Origin: Streptococcaceae bacterium | Lineage (GTDB): Bacteria > Bacillota > Bacilli > Lactobacillales > Streptococcaceae | Assembly: GCA_902363395.1 (NCBI GenBank) | Contig: CABIZZ010000002.1 | Coordinates: 62,001 to 126,000 of the forward strand | Direction: 5' to 3' | DNA: 64,000 bases | Shown: positions 13,501 through 25,636 of the stretch, in pieces | Numbering within the stretch: position 1 is the first letter of the stretch | How the letters are laid out: every line of letters starts with the position of its first letter | Translations under genes and position numbers: made by a program | Notes under the pieces: model-generated | The model's database searches: none | What the model saw: the letters and a program-made list of their open reading frames with translations, nothing else | Told to the model about the DNA's origin: nothing

Positions 13501-14970
13501 CAAAGGTTTGGCATTGCGAACATGATCGTCGGTAATGCCTGTCAGGTCCGTTGTAAAGGCAGAAATGGGGTGCCCTGGATTGATGAACTCATCGAATTCA
13601 GCGATGATATTGCCCTTGTGCATTTTAGATGCGGCAACCTGAATCAGATCATTGTAAATCGCTGAGAGTCCCGTCGTTTCCACGTCAAAAACCACATAGG
13701 TTGCTTCATGAAGATCTAGATCAACTTCATTGTAGGTAATCGGCACACGGTCTTCGACAATATTGGCTTCCATCCCATAGATGAGTTGGATACCAGCCTT
13801 TTTAGCTGCCTTATAGCCATGAGGGAAGGACTGAACATTTCCATGGTCTGTGATAGCCACTGCTTTGTGACCCCATTTGGCTGCTTTTGCGACTAGCTCC
13901 TCTACCTCAGGCAGGGCATCCATGGTTGACATATTGGTATGGGCATGGAACTCGACCCGACGCTCACCTTCTGGCATCAGATCCTTGCGCTCGTAGTGGA
14001 CCACTTCTTGGATATCCTGGACATTCATGGTCAAGTCTCGCGTGAAGTTATTGACCTCGATATTCCCACGGACCCGCAACCAAGAGTTTTTCTTAATCAT
14101 GTCAAACTTCTGAGCTTCTTCTTCGTTTTTAGCCCATTTTTGGAGCGAAAAACTGGAGGTATAGTCGGTCATCTTGAAATTGATCAAGACCCGACCTGTC
14201 CGAGTCACCTTTTGCTCGACATCAAAGACCACTCCTTCAAAGACAATGCGGTTCTCTTCTGTCGTGATATCAATCATAGGAGTGACTTCTGCCTTATCCA
14301 GCTTGGGCTTGGCCGCAGCCTTTTTGGCCTTGAAATCAAAGGCTGGTTTTTCCTCTGCTGGTGGTGGGGCCATTTGAGACAAGGACTCCATAGCCCGCAA
14401 GGTTTCTTCATTAGCTACTTGAAAGATTTGATCCTTCTCAGCCTCGAAGGCTTGATGGAGTTCTTCTGTCAACTGGTCATCCGCCTCGACCCGACATTGG
14501 AAATGAGGAAAACCAAACTTGGTCAATTGACTAGCAAGATTAGGCAGATGGTTTTTCCGGTGGTGCTCCGTATCCACAGATGAAGGGCCACTAATAATCA
14601 ACTCTTCTCCTTGAGAGCGGACTTGTAGGTGTTGATACATGCTCTTAAAGCCCTGACTCGCACAGGGACCATCTTCAAAAGCCTCCTGATAATAGGCTTG
14701 CAAGAGCTCCTCACTAAAAGTTGGATTCTTTACCTGAATCTCAAACACCGCTCGATTTCCTGTCTTTGAAAACTCCTCAGCCAAGCGGTTTTTGAGCTCC
14801 TGAAAAATCGTGATGGGAAGAATTTCGGCAAAAACAAAACGAAATTCCCAAACACGACTGAGCTTATGGACGATAACCTCTTGGATTTCAGCCCCTTTAA
14901 AAGCGTCTGATTCACGCATTTCCAAAGGCATTCCCAACTGATTCATTAAGATTTCAAACTTGTTTGACAT
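10579..14970 (-). CDS. polC: DNA polymerase III alpha subunit, PolC type
   Basis: The replicative polymerase of low-GC Gram-positive bacteria, 1463 residues as expected. In order: N-terminal domains; an OB fold near 240-330; the PHP domain start ([16 protein letters not shown]) near 337; an inserted DEDDh proofreading exonuclease (FDVETTGLS near 428 and [18 protein letters not shown]); the remainder of PHP; the palm ([15 protein letters not shown]) near 850; a zinc-like CGQCQ...CPNCGH pair; and the fingers/HhH region with [15 protein letters not shown]. It ends in [11 protein letters not shown]; the QLSLFD-type stretch is a beta-clamp-binding motif. The start has GAGG. Intact and typical. Confidence 0.98.
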   Translation of the reverse strand: MSNKFEILMNQLGMPLEMRESDAFKGAEIQEVIVHKLSRVWEFRFVFAEILPITIFQELKNRLAEEFSKTGNRAVFEIQVKNPTFSEELLQAYYQEAFEDGPCASQGFKSMYQHLQVRSQGEELIISGPSSVDTEHHRKNHLPNLASQLTKFGFPHFQCRVEADDQLTEELHQAFEAEKDQIFQVANEETLRAMESLSQMAPPPAEEKPAFDFKAKKAAAKPKLDKAEVTPMIDITTEENRIVFEGVVFDVEQKVTRTGRVLINFKMTDYTSSFSLQKWAKNEEEAQKFDMIKKNSWLRVRGNIEVNNFTRDLTMNVQDIQEVVHYERKDLMPEGERRVEFHAHTNMSTMDALPEVEELVAKAAKWGHKAVAITDHGNVQSFPHGYKAAKKAGIQLIYGMEANIVEDRVPITYNEVDLDLHEATYVVFDVETTGLSAIYNDLIQVAASKMHKGNIIAEFDEFINPGHPISAFTTDLTGITDDHVRNAKPLKQVLEEFQEFCQDAVLVAHNATFDVGFMNANYERHGLPKITQPVIDTLEFARNLYPEYKRHGLGPLTKRFGVALEHHHMANYDAEATGRLLFIFIKDVAEKHGVTNLAKLNVDLISPDSYKKARVKHATIYVKNQTGLKNMFKLVSLSNTQYFEGVPRIPRTVLDAHREGLILGSACSEGEVFDAVVSQGVDAAVEVAKYYDFIEVMPPAIYAPLIAKEQVKDMEELHTIIKSLIEVGDRLGKPVLATGNVHYLEPEEEIYREIIVRSLGQGAIINRTIGHGENAQPAPLPKAHFRTTNEMLDEFAFLGEDLARKLVIENTNALAEIFEPVEVVKGDLYTPFIDKAEETVAELTYQKAFEIYGNPLPDIVDLRIEKELTSILGNGFAVIYLASQLLVHRSNERGYLVGSRGSVGSSFVATMIGITEVNPLSPHYVCGQCQYSEFFTDGSYGSGFDMPNKDCPNCGHKLSKNGQDIPFETFLGFDGDKVPDIDLNFSGEDQPSAHLDVRDIFGEEYAFRAGTVGTVAAKTAYGFVKGYERDYGKYYRDAEVERLAQGAAGVKRTTGQHPGGIVVIPNYMDVYDFTPVQYPADDVTAEWQTTHFNFHDIDENVLKLDVLGHDDPTMIRKLQDLSGIDPNDIPMDDPGVMALFSGTDILGVTPEQIGTSTGMLGIPEFGTNFVRGMVDETHPTTFAELLQLSGLSHGTDVWLGNAQDLIKAGIADLSTVIGCRDDIMVYLMHAGLKPKMAFTIMERVRKGMWLKISEEERNGYIQAMKENNVPEWYIESCGKIKYMFPKAHAAAYVMMALRVAYFKVHHPLYYYCAYFSIRAKAFDIKTMGAGLEAVKARMKEISEKRKNNEASNVEIDLYTTLEIVNEMWERGFKFGKLDLYRSDATEFIIDGDTLIPPFVAMDGLGENVAKQIVRARKEGEFLSKTELRKRGGVSSTLVEKMDEMGILGNMPEDNQLSLFDDLF

Positions 14971-15098
14971 GATATTTCCTCGTACAGTAGTGACCCTATT
15001 TTACCATAAATCAGCCCGTTTTTCGACAGAAAAAGAATAGGGCCAGGTGCGGGAACCTGCACAATTCGCGAGCCATTTTTCACGGGGCTCAGTTATGA

Positions 15099-15104
15099 TA
15101 TAAT
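15099..15104 (+). promoter_or_regulatory. extended -10 of the lipoprotein gene
   Basis: TATAAT preceded by TG-A, 34 bases before the GTG start; no clear -35. Confidence 0.55.
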
Positions 15105-15137
15105 AGAACAGAATATTTATTAAAAGGAGCCTTCACT

Positions 15138-15683
15138 GTGAAGAAAATTTTACTAGCCAGTGCCTGTCTGCTGACCCTGACGGCCTGTAGCACGCCTAGT
15201 CAGAATCAGCTAGAAAACAAACTCAAGCAAACTCAGAGTCAACAGAAAGCCAAAGAAGAAAAGGTGAAGACAAAAACTTTTTCAAGGGCAGTAAGTGCTG
15301 ATGTCGTCACTAAAATCAAAGTCTACTATCTCAAAGATAAGGTGACTGCTTTTTCTTTCATTCATGAAAAAGAGATCCCTGAAGAGGAACAAGATAAAAG
15401 CCGCGAAGAGTTAACTGACTATTATCAAGAAGACATGGAAAGCAGTCCCTATTTTGAAGCGATGAACAAAGCCAAAGGGATTGAGTTAAACGTTCGAATT
15501 TCTGCAGATAAAAAAACGGTTCGACAATTTGTCACTTTTGATTTGGCCAAGATGGATGTAGATGAAGTGGCGGCTGCTTTGGGCGTGACAGACCAAAAAG
15601 GAACCCTCTTTGAAAAACTAAAAGATAAACCTGAAGACTTTTTTAAAGCTATCGAAGAACAAGGTTTGACAGAAGAAGAATAA
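15138..15683 (+). CDS. YehR/DUF1307-like lipoprotein
   Basis: A 181-residue lipoprotein translated from GTG, with AAGGAG 8 bases upstream. The signal peptide MKKILLASACLLTLTAC has a clear lipobox (LTAC, Cys about 17), so it should be diacylated and held on the outer face of the membrane. A charged Gln/Lys-rich linker to about residue 40 is followed by a soluble domain (TFSRAVSADVVTKIKVYYLKD onward) that resembles streptococcal YehR/DUF1307 lipoproteins; this is moderate confidence from memory. It stands alone between divergent polC and the next plus-strand gene, which has its own ribosome binding site. Function unknown. Confidence 0.85.
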   Translation: MKKILLASACLLTLTACSTPSQNQLENKLKQTQSQQKAKEEKVKTKTFSRAVSADVVTKIKVYYLKDKVTAFSFIHEKEIPEEEQDKSREELTDYYQEDMESSPYFEAMNKAKGIELNVRISADKKTVRQFVTFDLAKMDVDEVAAALGVTDQKGTLFEKLKDKPEDFFKAIEEQGLTEEE

Positions 15684-15792
15684 AGCTTGCTAATTCATTT
15701 TTGAACTTTTACCTGTTCACAAATTTTCGCCTATTTTTTCATCCGAGTTTCTTACTCTAGTTCTATTTACTATAAATTTAAAGGAGTTTTTT

Positions 15793-16260
15793 ATGCGCCT
15801 CACTAAAAAAACAGCTCTGATTGCTATCGCTTCTCTTGCCGTTTTAGGCCTATGTCTATGGGGAGGAAGTTTGTATCTCACTAGGAAAAATGCCCTGAAA
15901 CGATTCGATGAAAATTTTATTCACTATCAAGCAAAGAGTGATGACCATCAAACTTTTATTTCACAAGACATCAACCGAAAAGAAGTCTACAATTTATCCT
16001 ATTCTCCTACAAAAGAAACTATTGCCATAACGAAAACAATTAAAAAAGGGGATATCTATTCTTCTGATTACCTTTACGGACCAACGACAGTCTATGATAT
16101 CAAACAAACTGCTGATCGCTATGCCATCATCACTTCAGGCCATCCCATCCTCGTCGACTTTGGAACGACTTCAGTCAAGGTAACTTATAACAAAGATAGT
16201 TTTGAAATACCATACTCTGAGTTGTCTTTTGGAGAGTCCTTCCCTAGCGAAGAGAACTAG
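15793..16260 (+). CDS. membrane-anchored protein of unknown function
   Basis: A 155-residue protein with an N-terminal transmembrane anchor or uncleaved signal (about residues 7-30: LIAIASLAVLGLCLWGGSLYL), then a basic stop-transfer segment RKNALKR and an extracytoplasmic domain rich in Thr, Tyr and Asp. AAGGAG precedes the ATG. No lipobox and no LPXTG are present. I recognise no family. It lies 110 bases after the lipoprotein gene on the same strand; the two may form a surface pair, which is inference. A strong terminator follows at 16298. Confidence 0.8.
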   Translation: MRLTKKTALIAIASLAVLGLCLWGGSLYLTRKNALKRFDENFIHYQAKSDDHQTFISQDINRKEVYNLSYSPTKETIAITKTIKKGDIYSSDYLYGPTTVYDIKQTADRYAIITSGHPILVDFGTTSVKVTYNKDSFEIPYSELSFGESFPSEEN

Positions 16261-16297
16261 ATCGCTACTTCTCTAGATTACCAGTCTAGAACACTGA

Positions 16298-16332
16298 ACT
16301 AACCAAGCTATTCGCTATGGTTAGTTTTTTTT
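16298..16332 (+). terminator. intrinsic terminator
   Basis: ACTAACCA and TGGTTAGT form an 8-bp stem followed by a run of Ts, after the membrane-anchored gene that ends at 16260. Confidence 0.9.
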
Positions 16333-16440
16333 GCAAAAAATTGTTTTTAACCTATTCCGCTCGAGGGTAAATTCTTCCCAACAACAATAATCCTCTTAGC
16401 GCTTCGGAAAATCAGACTTACACGTTTCTTCAGCAAAAGA

Positions 16441-16466
16441 AAACTGCCAGGTAAACCTGGCAGTTT
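16441..16466 (-). terminator. terminator of the proS operon
   Basis: Minus strand AAACTGCCAGG-TTTA-CCTGGCAGTTT hairpin followed by TCTTTT, four bases after the proS stop. Confidence 0.88.
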
Positions 16467-16469
16467 AGC

Positions 16470-18320
<1,851 letters not shown>

Positions 18321-18337
18321 TCAGATTCATTCCTTTT

Positions 18338-19597
18338 CTATTTCAAAAATAATTTCATAATATCGTTCCAAGTAACGGCAATCATCAAGATAACCATGAC
18401 CGCCACTCCAGCAAGGGTCAAGTAGGTCTCTACCTCCTGCTTCAGCGGTTTTCTACGAACCAGCTCGATCAAATTGATCAAGATTTTCCCACCATCCAAG
18501 GCCGGAATGGGGATCAAGTTAAAGATTCCGATATTGATGGACAACATGGCCATCAAGGACAGGATAGCTGGAAGTCCAAGCTCCGCCGCTTGCGAACTCG
18601 CTTTGTAGATCGCTACCGGACCACCCAACTTGTTCAAACTAAAGTGGAAGATAATATCCTTCAAGGCCGTTAAGATACGACTTGCTGTGTACCAAGTATC
18701 TGTCACACCTGACAGAAGCTTATCGAAAAAGCCCGTCTTGACAGCATTGGTCACACCGATATAATACCGTCCACCATCTTCTTCTGGTTGGACCGTCACT
18801 TTTTGAGTCTTCCCGTCTCGTTCATAGGTGATCGTTACTTCTGGATTTTTTCCTTGGTTACGGGTCGCCTTCTGGACAGAATCTGTCAACTCATCCCAGT
18901 TGGAAACCTTGTATTCATTGATCTGAACGATCTGGTCATTGTCTTTCAAACCAGCCTTAGCTACCACTCCTTGAGGAACGACCTGAACATGGTTGCTATA
19001 GTAGTCCACTGCTCCTCCTCGCATAAAGGCTAGGAGAGAGTACACGACAATACTCAAGATAAAGTTGTTCATGGGACCCGCAAAGTTGGTAATGAGTCGT
19101 CCCCAGATACTAGCATTTTGATACTGCACATCTAGAGGAGCAATCCGTACTTCTGTCCCATCTTCCTCAACGATGGTCGCATCATGGTGGACAGGATAGG
19201 TCTTGGTCTCTTCGATGACGATTCCTGTGATTTCAAGTTTATCCTCAAAATCAAAATCTGTGACATTCATGGGGAGAGCCGTCTGGTCGATATTTTTCCC
19301 AGAAAGGTTGATCCGAACAACTGTTCCCTCAGGGTTCAAGGTTAGACTGACAGGAGTTCCTGTCTTAATCTCTGTCGTATCTTCGCCCCAGCCTGCCATT
19401 CGGACATAGCCTCCCAATGGAAGGATTCGAATAGTATAGGCTGTTCCGTCTTTGCCTACATGGGCAAAAATCTTGGGCCCCATCCCAATCGCAAACTCAC
19501 GGACCAATATGCCTGATTTCTTTGCAAAATAGAAATGGCCGAACTCATGCACCAGGACAATGACGCCAAAAATGATAATAAAGGCAATAAATTGCAT
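18338..19597 (-). CDS. rseP: RIP metalloprotease RseP/Eep (site-2 protease)
   Basis: A 419-residue intramembrane zinc protease. HEFGH at residues 17-21 in the first membrane helix gives two zinc ligands and the catalytic Glu. A PDZ domain lies mid-protein ([22 protein letters not shown] near 210), and the third zinc ligand is in [12 protein letters not shown] near 365. In streptococci the Eep orthologue trims lipoprotein signal-peptide remnants into peptide pheromones and cleaves membrane regulators, relevant here because the window encodes lipoproteins and a PlcR/Rgg-like regulator. It follows cdsA by 41 bases and has AAGGAG before its ATG. Confidence 0.96.
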   Translation of the reverse strand: MQFIAFIIIFGVIVLVHEFGHFYFAKKSGILVREFAIGMGPKIFAHVGKDGTAYTIRILPLGGYVRMAGWGEDTTEIKTGTPVSLTLNPEGTVVRINLSGKNIDQTALPMNVTDFDFEDKLEITGIVIEETKTYPVHHDATIVEEDGTEVRIAPLDVQYQNASIWGRLITNFAGPMNNFILSIVVYSLLAFMRGGAVDYYSNHVQVVPQGVVAKAGLKDNDQIVQINEYKVSNWDELTDSVQKATRNQGKNPEVTITYERDGKTQKVTVQPEEDGGRYYIGVTNAVKTGFFDKLLSGVTDTWYTASRILTALKDIIFHFSLNKLGGPVAIYKASSQAAELGLPAILSLMAMLSINIGIFNLIPIPALDGGKILINLIELVRRKPLKQEVETYLTLAGVAVMVILMIAVTWNDIMKLFLK

Positions 19598-19638
19598 ACA
19601 CGCTCCTTCGTTTTAACTGATGATTATACGATTATTGT

Positions 19639-20442
19639 TTAAAACAGACCGAAGAATAGCATCAGTGGGAAGACAAAAATCAAGCTATCGAACCGATCCA
19701 AGACACCACCGTGACCAGGAATAAAACGGCCAGAGTCTTTGACTCCAAAATGGCGCTTGATAGCACTTTCGACTAAGTCACCAAACTGAGCTGCTATACT
19801 GAAAAGAATGGTAAAGAGAATCATGGTCACCCAACCGTAAGATCCCGCAACAGTACGATCTAGCATCATAAAGATCATGGTCACGACGACAGCACAAGCG
19901 ATCCCGCCTAGACTTCCTTCAACAGTCTTATTGGGCGATACTCTTGGTAAGAGTTTTTTCTTACCGAACTGGCTCCCAATGAAGTAGGCCCCTGAATCCG
20001 TTGCCCAAACAATAAAGAGGGCCAAAAGAATTTTATCCACACCTGCTAAGCGCGCTTGAATCAAGGCATGAAAGCCAAAGCCAACATAAAAGCTGGAAGC
20101 AATCGGATAGACAACCTCGTCATAGGTATAGCCTTGCGCCAAGACAGTTGTCCCCATCAATAATAAGACCAAAAGGCCGTAGGCGATGAAATTCCCACCT
20201 GCTGGCAAGAAAGGGAGGTAACTTTCTAAAGGCAGAGCCAACACAAGAGCTGCTAGCATAGCCAAGGCTCCTTCGATGGTTTCGGTCTGCAATCCTTTCA
20301 TCTTCAGCAATTCATGAACACCCAACATAGCGATGAGTCCCACTACAATCTGAAAAACAACTCCTCCAATAAGGACGACTGGAATAAAGAAAGCTAAGGC
20401 GATTCCTCCAAAAATCACTCGCTTCTGTAAATCTTTTCTCAT
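19639..20442 (-). CDS. cdsA: phosphatidate cytidylyltransferase
   Basis: CdsA makes CDP-diacylglycerol from phosphatidic acid and CTP at the inner membrane, feeding phospholipid synthesis. The 267-residue protein has about eight hydrophobic helices. The family signature near the C terminus reads SAIKRHFGVKDSGRFIPGHG then GVLDRFDS. SPNKTVEGSLGG near 170 is a further conserved block. It lies 11 bases after uppS with AGGAG at its start. Confidence 0.96.
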   Translation of the reverse strand: MRKDLQKRVIFGGIALAFFIPVVLIGGVVFQIVVGLIAMLGVHELLKMKGLQTETIEGALAMLAALVLALPLESYLPFLPAGGNFIAYGLLVLLLMGTTVLAQGYTYDEVVYPIASSFYVGFGFHALIQARLAGVDKILLALFIVWATDSGAYFIGSQFGKKKLLPRVSPNKTVEGSLGGIACAVVVTMIFMMLDRTVAGSYGWVTMILFTILFSIAAQFGDLVESAIKRHFGVKDSGRFIPGHGGVLDRFDSLIFVFPLMLFFGLF

Positions 20443-20453
20443 ATATTTCTCTC

Positions 20454-21203
20454 CTATACACCACCAAAGCGTCGATGACGATGGCTGTATTCTTCTATTG
20501 CATCATGCAAGGCCTTTTCTCCAAAATCTGGCCACATCACATCGGTAAAGTAAAGCTCACTATAGGCCGCTTGCCAAGGCAAAAAGTTACTCAAGCGAAG
20601 CTCTCCACTGGTCCGAATAATCAGGTCAGGATCTCGTAAGTCCTTGGGTAGACTACTGGTATACAAATAATTGGCAATCATCTCTTCTGAGATATCGCCT
20701 GGATTCAAGCGCGCATCTAGGACTTCCTGGGCAATTTGTTTAACTGCTTGGGTCAGTTCCGCACGTCCTCCATAGTTCAAGGCAAAATTCAAAATCAAGC
20801 CTGTATTGGAGCGTGTTAAGGCCTCCGCCTTTTCCAGAGCCTCTAAGGTTTCCTTCGGAAGACGGGAAACCTCGCCAATCATCTGGATCTTCACATTATT
20901 TCTGTGAAGTTCTGGAACAAAGCGGTCATAGAATTCAACTGGAAGATTCATGATAAAGCTCACTTCCTGTTGAGGACGTGTCCAGTTTTCAGTTGAGAAA
21001 GCATAGACCGTTAGGGCTTGCACTCCCATCTCCTTGGCAGCGATAGTTACTTCTTGCAGAGCCTCCATGCCTGCCTTGTGGCCAAAGACACGAGGTTGCA
21101 TCCGTTTTTTGGCCCAACGACCGTTCCCATCCATAATGATTCCAATGTGCTTGGGCACTTCTAGGGGAACACTTAATTTTTCTTTCTTCTTAAAACGAAA
21201 CAT
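20454..21203 (-). CDS. uppS: undecaprenyl diphosphate synthase
   Basis: UppS condenses isopentenyl diphosphate with farnesyl diphosphate to make the C55 lipid carrier for peptidoglycan and wall polymers. The 249-residue cis-prenyltransferase has HIGIIMDGNGRWAKKR near residue 20 (catalytic Asp), FSTENWTRP, LNFALNYGGRAEL, and DLIIRTSGELRLSNFLPWQ near the C terminus. It is followed closely by cdsA. Its own start has a weaker AGGT ribosome binding site. Confidence 0.97.
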   Translation of the reverse strand: MFRFKKKEKLSVPLEVPKHIGIIMDGNGRWAKKRMQPRVFGHKAGMEALQEVTIAAKEMGVQALTVYAFSTENWTRPQQEVSFIMNLPVEFYDRFVPELHRNNVKIQMIGEVSRLPKETLEALEKAEALTRSNTGLILNFALNYGGRAELTQAVKQIAQEVLDARLNPGDISEEMIANYLYTSSLPKDLRDPDLIIRTSGELRLSNFLPWQAAYSELYFTDVMWPDFGEKALHDAIEEYSHRHRRFGGV

Positions 21204-21304
21204 GTTTTTCTACCTATTTCACTGTTTTTATCGCTTCATTATATCATAAATCCGCTTAAAATGGCAGTCTAGTCCCTTTTCTAGGGGGCATCTAGCTAAA
21301 AATG

Positions 21305-21327
21305 AAAAAAGCGACCCTTTGATCGCT
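21305..21327 (-). terminator. weak terminator between yajC and uppS
   Basis: Minus strand AGCGA-N8-TCGCT then TTTTTT, just after the yajC stop. It may attenuate readthrough into uppS. Confidence 0.65.
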
Positions 21328-21335
21328 CTTTCTTA

Positions 21336-21665
21336 TTATTCACCGTCGATAATAGAATCTGAGTCACCAGCACCTTCAACTGCACCAGCTGTCACTCCTT
21401 CTGAAACTGGCAAAACTGTTTTAATAGCTGTCAATTCAAATGTGAGGTATACGCCATCCACATCCAAGACAACGGTTTTCCGTTCAGTGTCTACTTCATC
21501 AACTGTTCCATACAAACCACCGATGGTAATCACTTCATACCCTTTTTGAAGCTTGTTCAAGCTCTCCATCCGTTTTTGGTATTGTTTCTTTTGGCTACGG
21601 CTCATGAAAAACATCATTCCGACCATTAGCGCAAGCATAAATAGCAAGGTTGTACCACTTTGCAT
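21336..21665 (-). CDS. yajC: preprotein translocase accessory subunit YajC
   Basis: A 109-residue single-pass membrane protein associated with SecDF/YidC in secretion. The N-terminal helix (about residues 5-20) is followed by the hallmark FFMSRSQKKQYQKRMESLNKLQKGYEVITIGGLYGTV-type segment, quoted here only in part. An acidic C-terminal tail ends DSDSIIDGE. It heads the envelope gene run. AAGGAG precedes the ATG. Confidence 0.93.
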   Translation of the reverse strand: MQSGTTLLFMLALMVGMMFFMSRSQKKQYQKRMESLNKLQKGYEVITIGGLYGTVDEVDTERKTVVLDVDGVYLTFELTAIKTVLPVSEGVTAGAVEGAGDSDSIIDGE

Positions 21666-21825
21666 ACCGTTTCTCCTTTTTAAATCATATATGCTCTACT
21701 ATAGCAAATTTTATAGGTATTTTCAATACGAACCCTTGATTTTCAAAAAATAAGTCCATGGATGGAGGTATCCAGTCACTATTCGATTCAGACAGCTTTC
21801 CCAGTGATTCCTTTTTTAGAAAAAG

Positions 21826-21851
21826 AAAAAAACCATAAAAAATAGGTTTTT
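21826..21851 (-). terminator. terminator after the 81-aa gene
   Basis: Minus strand AAAAACC-N11-GGTTTTTTT, immediately after the stop of the 81-residue gene. Confidence 0.7.
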
Positions 21852-21852
21852 G

Positions 21853-22098
21853 CTAATCAATTGTGATTCCATATTTTTCATGATTTTTATCATACCATTC
21901 AATCAACAACATGGCTGTTTGGTAGGTAATGTTTTTAATTTTACTGGTTCCTTTTGTCAAGGTAGCTAGACTCATCTTGCTAATATCTGTCTCAGTTGCT
22001 ACTCTATAACTTGTCACCTTTCCATCCACCATCAATTGAACGACAGCTTCAACTTTCTTATAATCTTTTGTCGAATAAATATCAATTGGATTTTTCAT
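21853..22098 (-). CDS. small HTH-like protein of unknown function (81 aa)
   Basis: An 81-residue soluble protein. Residues about 27-70 (VTSYRVATETDISKMSLATL, then a Lys/Thr-rich turn and NITYQTAMLLIEWYDKNHEK) follow the spacing of a minimal Cro/C1 helix-turn-helix: a helix, a short turn with Ser/Thr, a recognition helix and a C-terminal hydrophobic helix. It is likely a DNA-binding protein, but no family is certain. AGGA lies 7 bases before the ATG and an AT-rich promoter-like region lies upstream. It stands alone between clpL and yajC, with a terminator after it. Confidence 0.7.
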   Translation of the reverse strand: MKNPIDIYSTKDYKKVEAVVQLMVDGKVTSYRVATETDISKMSLATLTKGTSKIKNITYQTAMLLIEWYDKNHEKYGITID

Positions 22099-22312
22099 AA
22101 AATCATCCTATCCCCTTAAATTTAGTCTTTTATATATTATATAATTTATTTGTTCATTTATAAGAAAATCTTGCTTACAGACGCTTTCTAAGGCATTTTC
22201 ATGCTGTATTTTGCACTAATTTATGAAAAAACATACCTATTTTTTATCATTTTTCACTTTCTGGGAAAAAAAACGATAAAACTATACCTCATATATTTTC
22301 TTTTGTTGACAT

Positions 22313-22342
22313 AAAAAAGGCTAAGAATTTCTTCCTAGCCTT
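22313..22342 (-). terminator. terminator of clpL
   Basis: Minus strand AAGGCTA..TAGCCTT hairpin followed by TTTT, about 45 bases after the clpL stop. Confidence 0.82.
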
Positions 22343-22388
22343 CTTTTTCAAACTGATTTTCTCTTGTTTATGGAGCTAGATGTCTCGG

Positions 22389-24494
22389 TTATTCTTCTGA
22401 GGTTCCATTCTCTTTAATAACCAATTCTCCATCTTCCATATCAGCCAACAAGTGTTTAGCCTCAAGGTGATCCAAGTGGAAGTCTGTCACCTTATCACGG
22501 ATTTGTTGTTCAACCACACGACGGAGTGGACGAACACCCATGACTTCATCGTATCCTTCTTCAGTCATATATTCTTTAGCTGCATCGGTAACTGTCAAAT
22601 CAATGTCTTTCTTAGCAAGCGTTTTATTCACTTCTGCTAACATCAAGTCAACAATCTTAGAAAGGTCTTCCTTGCTCAAGTGTGAGAATTCGATGACAGC
22701 ATTGAAGCGGTTTAGGAATTCTGGACGGAAGAATGGTTTCAAACGATCCATGAGTTCTGGTTTGTCCGCATCTTCTGTCAAGTTAGCCTCATAACCAAAG
22801 CCAGCGTTTGAAGTAGCGATAATGACCGTATTCTTGAAGTTAACGGTGTTTCCTTGACCATCTGTCAAACGACCATCATCCAAAACTTGGAGGAGAAGGG
22901 TGATGACTTGAGGGTCAGCCTTTTCAATCTCATCCAAAAGTACGATTGAGTATGGATTGCGGCGAACACGTTCTGTCAAAGTATTATTGTTGTCATCGTA
23001 ACCAACATAACCTGCAGTTGTACCAATCAATTTAGATACGGCTGTACGGTCGCTATATTCTGACATGTCCAAACGGATGATAGCATCTTTAGTTCCGAAC
23101 ATATCAAGCGCTAATTGTTTGGCCAACTCAGTCTTACCAACACCAGTAGGACCTACAAAGAGGAAGCTACCGATTGGACGGTTACCTTCATCAAAACCAG
23201 CACGGTTACGACGGATAGCTTTTGCTACTGCTTCAACAGCTTTGTCTTGACCAATAACTTTCGTTTGCAAACGGTGACCCATATCTTTCAATCGTTCGAT
23301 ATCGGTTGCACCCATTTGTGATACTGGGATACCAGTCATACGTTCTACAGAATCAGCTACATCATTTACAGTAGCTGTAACCTTGTGATCTTCTGTATGA
23401 TTAGCAATTTGCTTTTCAAGCTCTTCGATACGGACTTTTGCATTTAGAGCTGCTTCGTAATCTTCTTTAGCCGCAGCTTCTTCTTGTTTAGTTTTTTCCG
23501 CTTGAATTTCGTGTTCAACTGCATGTACATCTGTAACTGGGTGTTGTGCTGCCAAGTGAGCAGCTGTCACATCCACAAGGTCAATAGCCTTATCCGGCAA
23601 GCTACGTTGTGGAATATATTGAACAGAGTAATCAACGGCAGCTTTCAAGACTTCATCTGGCAAAATAACATTGTGGTGTTGTTGATAAAGATCTCGAATA
23701 CCTTGAAGAATCTTGAAAGTATCTTCAGCAGATGGAGCATTAACTTTTACTTCATTAAAACGACGAGCAAGGGCTGCATTTTTCAAGATGGTATTACGGT
23801 ATTCATCTTGAGTTGTTGCCCCAATCACTGTCAATTCCCCACGTGAAAGAGCTGGTTTCAAGATATCCGCAAGACCTTTAGACCCTTGACCATCACCTGT
23901 GCTACCAGCACCAAGGATTTGGTGAATTTCGTCGAAGAAAAGGATAATATTTCCAGCTTCTTTGACTTCGTTTACCAAGTTTTGAATGTTTTCTTCAAAG
24001 CTACCACGGTATTGAGTACCAGCTTCAAGTCCAGAAATATCAATCGAGATGATCTCTTTATTCTTGATTGCTGCAGGAACGTCACCGTTCACGATAGCTT
24101 GGGCCAATCCTTCTACTACTGCAGTTTTACCAACACCAGCATCACCGACGAGAACTGGATTATTCTTTGTACGACGAGAAAGAATTTCAGAAGTTTCTTG
24201 GATTTCTTTATTACGTCCAATAACCGGATCTAACTTACCTTCACGTGCTTCTGCTGTTAAATTACGTCCAAGTTTTGCAAGAATCCCATCTTGTTTCATA
24301 CCTTTACCTTGAACGTACTGTGCTTGTTCACTTCCTTCGCTTGGAAGTTGACCAGTTTGACGGTAAATAGCGAATTCTTCAGGCGTTACTTCACGACCGT
24401 TAATCAAGTAACGACGGTTTTCTGAACTGTATCCACGCATACCACCCATCAATTGGTTAAATAAATCATCCATGTTGTTAAAGTTGTTATTCAT
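22389..24494 (-). CDS. clpL: ATP-dependent chaperone ClpL
   Basis: A 701-residue Hsp100 protein. It starts [18 protein letters not shown] and lacks the double-Clp N-domain of ClpA/C, as ClpL does. Two AAA+ modules are visible: Walker A GDAGVGKT near 118 and [12 protein letters not shown] near 445, with DEIH and DEIEKA Walker B motifs. A UVR-like coiled stretch ([20 protein letters not shown]) lies between them. I see no ClpP-binding (I/L)GF loop, consistent with ClpP-independent chaperone work in heat and acid tolerance. The gene has a long leader (about 240 bases) with two ATTATGTAAA boxes. I saw no clear tandem CtsR heptamers. Confidence 0.96.
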   Translation of the reverse strand: MNNNFNNMDDLFNQLMGGMRGYSSENRRYLINGREVTPEEFAIYRQTGQLPSEGSEQAQYVQGKGMKQDGILAKLGRNLTAEAREGKLDPVIGRNKEIQETSEILSRRTKNNPVLVGDAGVGKTAVVEGLAQAIVNGDVPAAIKNKEIISIDISGLEAGTQYRGSFEENIQNLVNEVKEAGNIILFFDEIHQILGAGSTGDGQGSKGLADILKPALSRGELTVIGATTQDEYRNTILKNAALARRFNEVKVNAPSAEDTFKILQGIRDLYQQHHNVILPDEVLKAAVDYSVQYIPQRSLPDKAIDLVDVTAAHLAAQHPVTDVHAVEHEIQAEKTKQEEAAAKEDYEAALNAKVRIEELEKQIANHTEDHKVTATVNDVADSVERMTGIPVSQMGATDIERLKDMGHRLQTKVIGQDKAVEAVAKAIRRNRAGFDEGNRPIGSFLFVGPTGVGKTELAKQLALDMFGTKDAIIRLDMSEYSDRTAVSKLIGTTAGYVGYDDNNNTLTERVRRNPYSIVLLDEIEKADPQVITLLLQVLDDGRLTDGQGNTVNFKNTVIIATSNAGFGYEANLTEDADKPELMDRLKPFFRPEFLNRFNAVIEFSHLSKEDLSKIVDLMLAEVNKTLAKKDIDLTVTDAAKEYMTEEGYDEVMGVRPLRRVVEQQIRDKVTDFHLDHLEAKHLLADMEDGELVIKENGTSEE

Positions 24495-24509
24495 ATTGTT
24501 TACCTCTAA

Positions 24510-24790
24510 TTTACATAATTTTAACTTGTTCTTGAAAATGAGTAGCTGATTTAGCTACTTTAAATTTGTTTACATAATTTTATTTTGCTTTTAAATGAAT
24601 AGCCTCAAAGGCTAGGATCTTGTATTTCTTCTTTTATCAATTAGTTTTCTATATTTTGGAAATAGCATCTCACCATCTCCTTTCCACTATTGATCCTGTA
24701 AACTCTTGAGATTTTTCCAACCTCTTTTTGTTTACATAAATTATTATAATCCAGGACGATTTTTTTGTCAACACTTTTTACATAATTTTT
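24510..24790. repeat. five TTTACAT elements around the clpL promoter
   Basis: On the plus strand TTTACATAATTTTA occurs identically at 24510-24523 and 24569-24582, TTTACATAAA at 24731, TTTACATAATTTTT at 24777-24790, and a partial TTTTTACAT at 24787. One lies just downstream of the clpL -10, two lie just upstream of its -35, and two lie in the leader close to the start codon. A GTAGCT-GATTT-AGCTAC hairpin (24542-24558) lies between the two leader copies. The whole 358-base gap holds no gene. Confidence 0.7.
24743..24771 (-). promoter_or_regulatory. consensus sigma-A promoter of clpL
   Basis: Minus strand TTGACA (24766-24771), exactly 17 bp, TATAAT (24743-24748). Such a perfect promoter must be held off under normal growth, which makes the flanking repeats likely operators. 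Confidence 0.88.
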
Positions 24791-24820
24791 TACATTTTTT
24801 TAAAAAATTTTTTCCAAGCT

Positions 24821-24846
24821 AAAAAACACACCCTTACTAGGTGTGT
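24821..24846 (-). terminator. terminator of the amino acid ABC operon
   Basis: Minus strand ACACACC-TAGTAAG-GGTGTGT then TTTTT, seven bases after the ATPase gene stop. Confidence 0.88.
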
Positions 24847-24852
24847 CTCTTA

Positions 24853-25617
24853 TTAAATCATGTATTCGACACTGTAGGTGGCGTCGGATAGAATCCGTGA
24901 AAGGAATTGTTTGGTTCGTTCTTCTTTTGGACTGTTGAAGAATTCATGCGGTTCATTTTCTTCGATGATGTGTCCACCATCCATAAAGATGACATGGTTG
25001 GCCACATCACGCGCGAAGCCCATCTCATGGGTTACGACAACCATGGTCACTCCTTCTTGAGCCAATTGCTTCATGACATCTAAGACGTCACCGACCAACT
25101 CTGGGTCTAACGCCGAAGTCGGCTCGTCAAGCAAGATCACGTCTGGTCTCACTGCGATGGCACGCGCAATTCCGATCCGCTGCTGCTGGCCACCTGACAA
25201 TTGAGAAGGATAGTAATCCTTGTAAGCAAGGAGACCAACTTTTTCAAGGGCTGATTCTGCCCGTTGGATAGCCTCTTCTTTTGGAATTTTCCGAGCCACA
25301 ACCAGGCCTTCTAAGATATTTTCAAGCGCTGTTTTGTTGGCAAAGAGATTGTAATGCTGGAAGACAAAGGCTGTCTTTTGGCGGATTTCTAGAATCTCTT
25401 TTTTGCTGAGTTTTGAGAGGTCATACTCTTTTCCACCCAAAGTCAAACGGCCTGTATCCGCCTTTTCCAAGTGATTGAGGCAGCGAAGGAAGGTTGTTTT
25501 TCCTGATCCAGATGGCCCCAAAATAACGACGACATCCCCTTGGTTGACCTTGAGATTGACATCTACCAGGACTTGGTGGTCCTTAAATTTTTTCGATACG
25601 TGTTCTACTTCTAACAT
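24853..25617 (-). CDS. polar amino acid ABC transporter, ATP-binding protein
   Basis: A 254-residue ATPase of the GlnQ/HisP/TcyN type energising amino acid uptake. Motifs are Walker [10 protein letters not shown] near 35, Q-loop [15 protein letters not shown], signature [15 protein letters not shown] near 133, and [14 protein letters not shown]alker B. The start at 25617 ([11 protein letters not shown]) is chosen over an upstream in-frame codon because AGGAG lies at the right distance. It is the last gene of the SBP-permease-permease-ATPase operon and closes with a terminator. Confidence 0.95.
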   Translation of the reverse strand: MLEVEHVSKKFKDHQVLVDVNLKVNQGDVVVILGPSGSGKTTFLRCLNHLEKADTGRLTLGGKEYDLSKLSKKEILEIRQKTAFVFQHYNLFANKTALENILEGLVVARKIPKEEAIQRAESALEKVGLLAYKDYYPSQLSGGQQQRIGIARAIAVRPDVILLDEPTSALDPELVGDVLDVMKQLAQEGVTMVVVTHEMGFARDVANHVIFMDGGHIIEENEPHEFFNSPKEERTKQFLSRILSDATYSVEYMI

Positions 25618-25636
25618 CTTCTTATTTCTCCTTCTT

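Noticed and set aside
24510..24790. CRISPR-like short repeats upstream of clpL
   Set aside because: The repeats are 10-14 bases, irregularly spaced and AT-rich, with no constant spacers; operator or leader elements are the better explanation.
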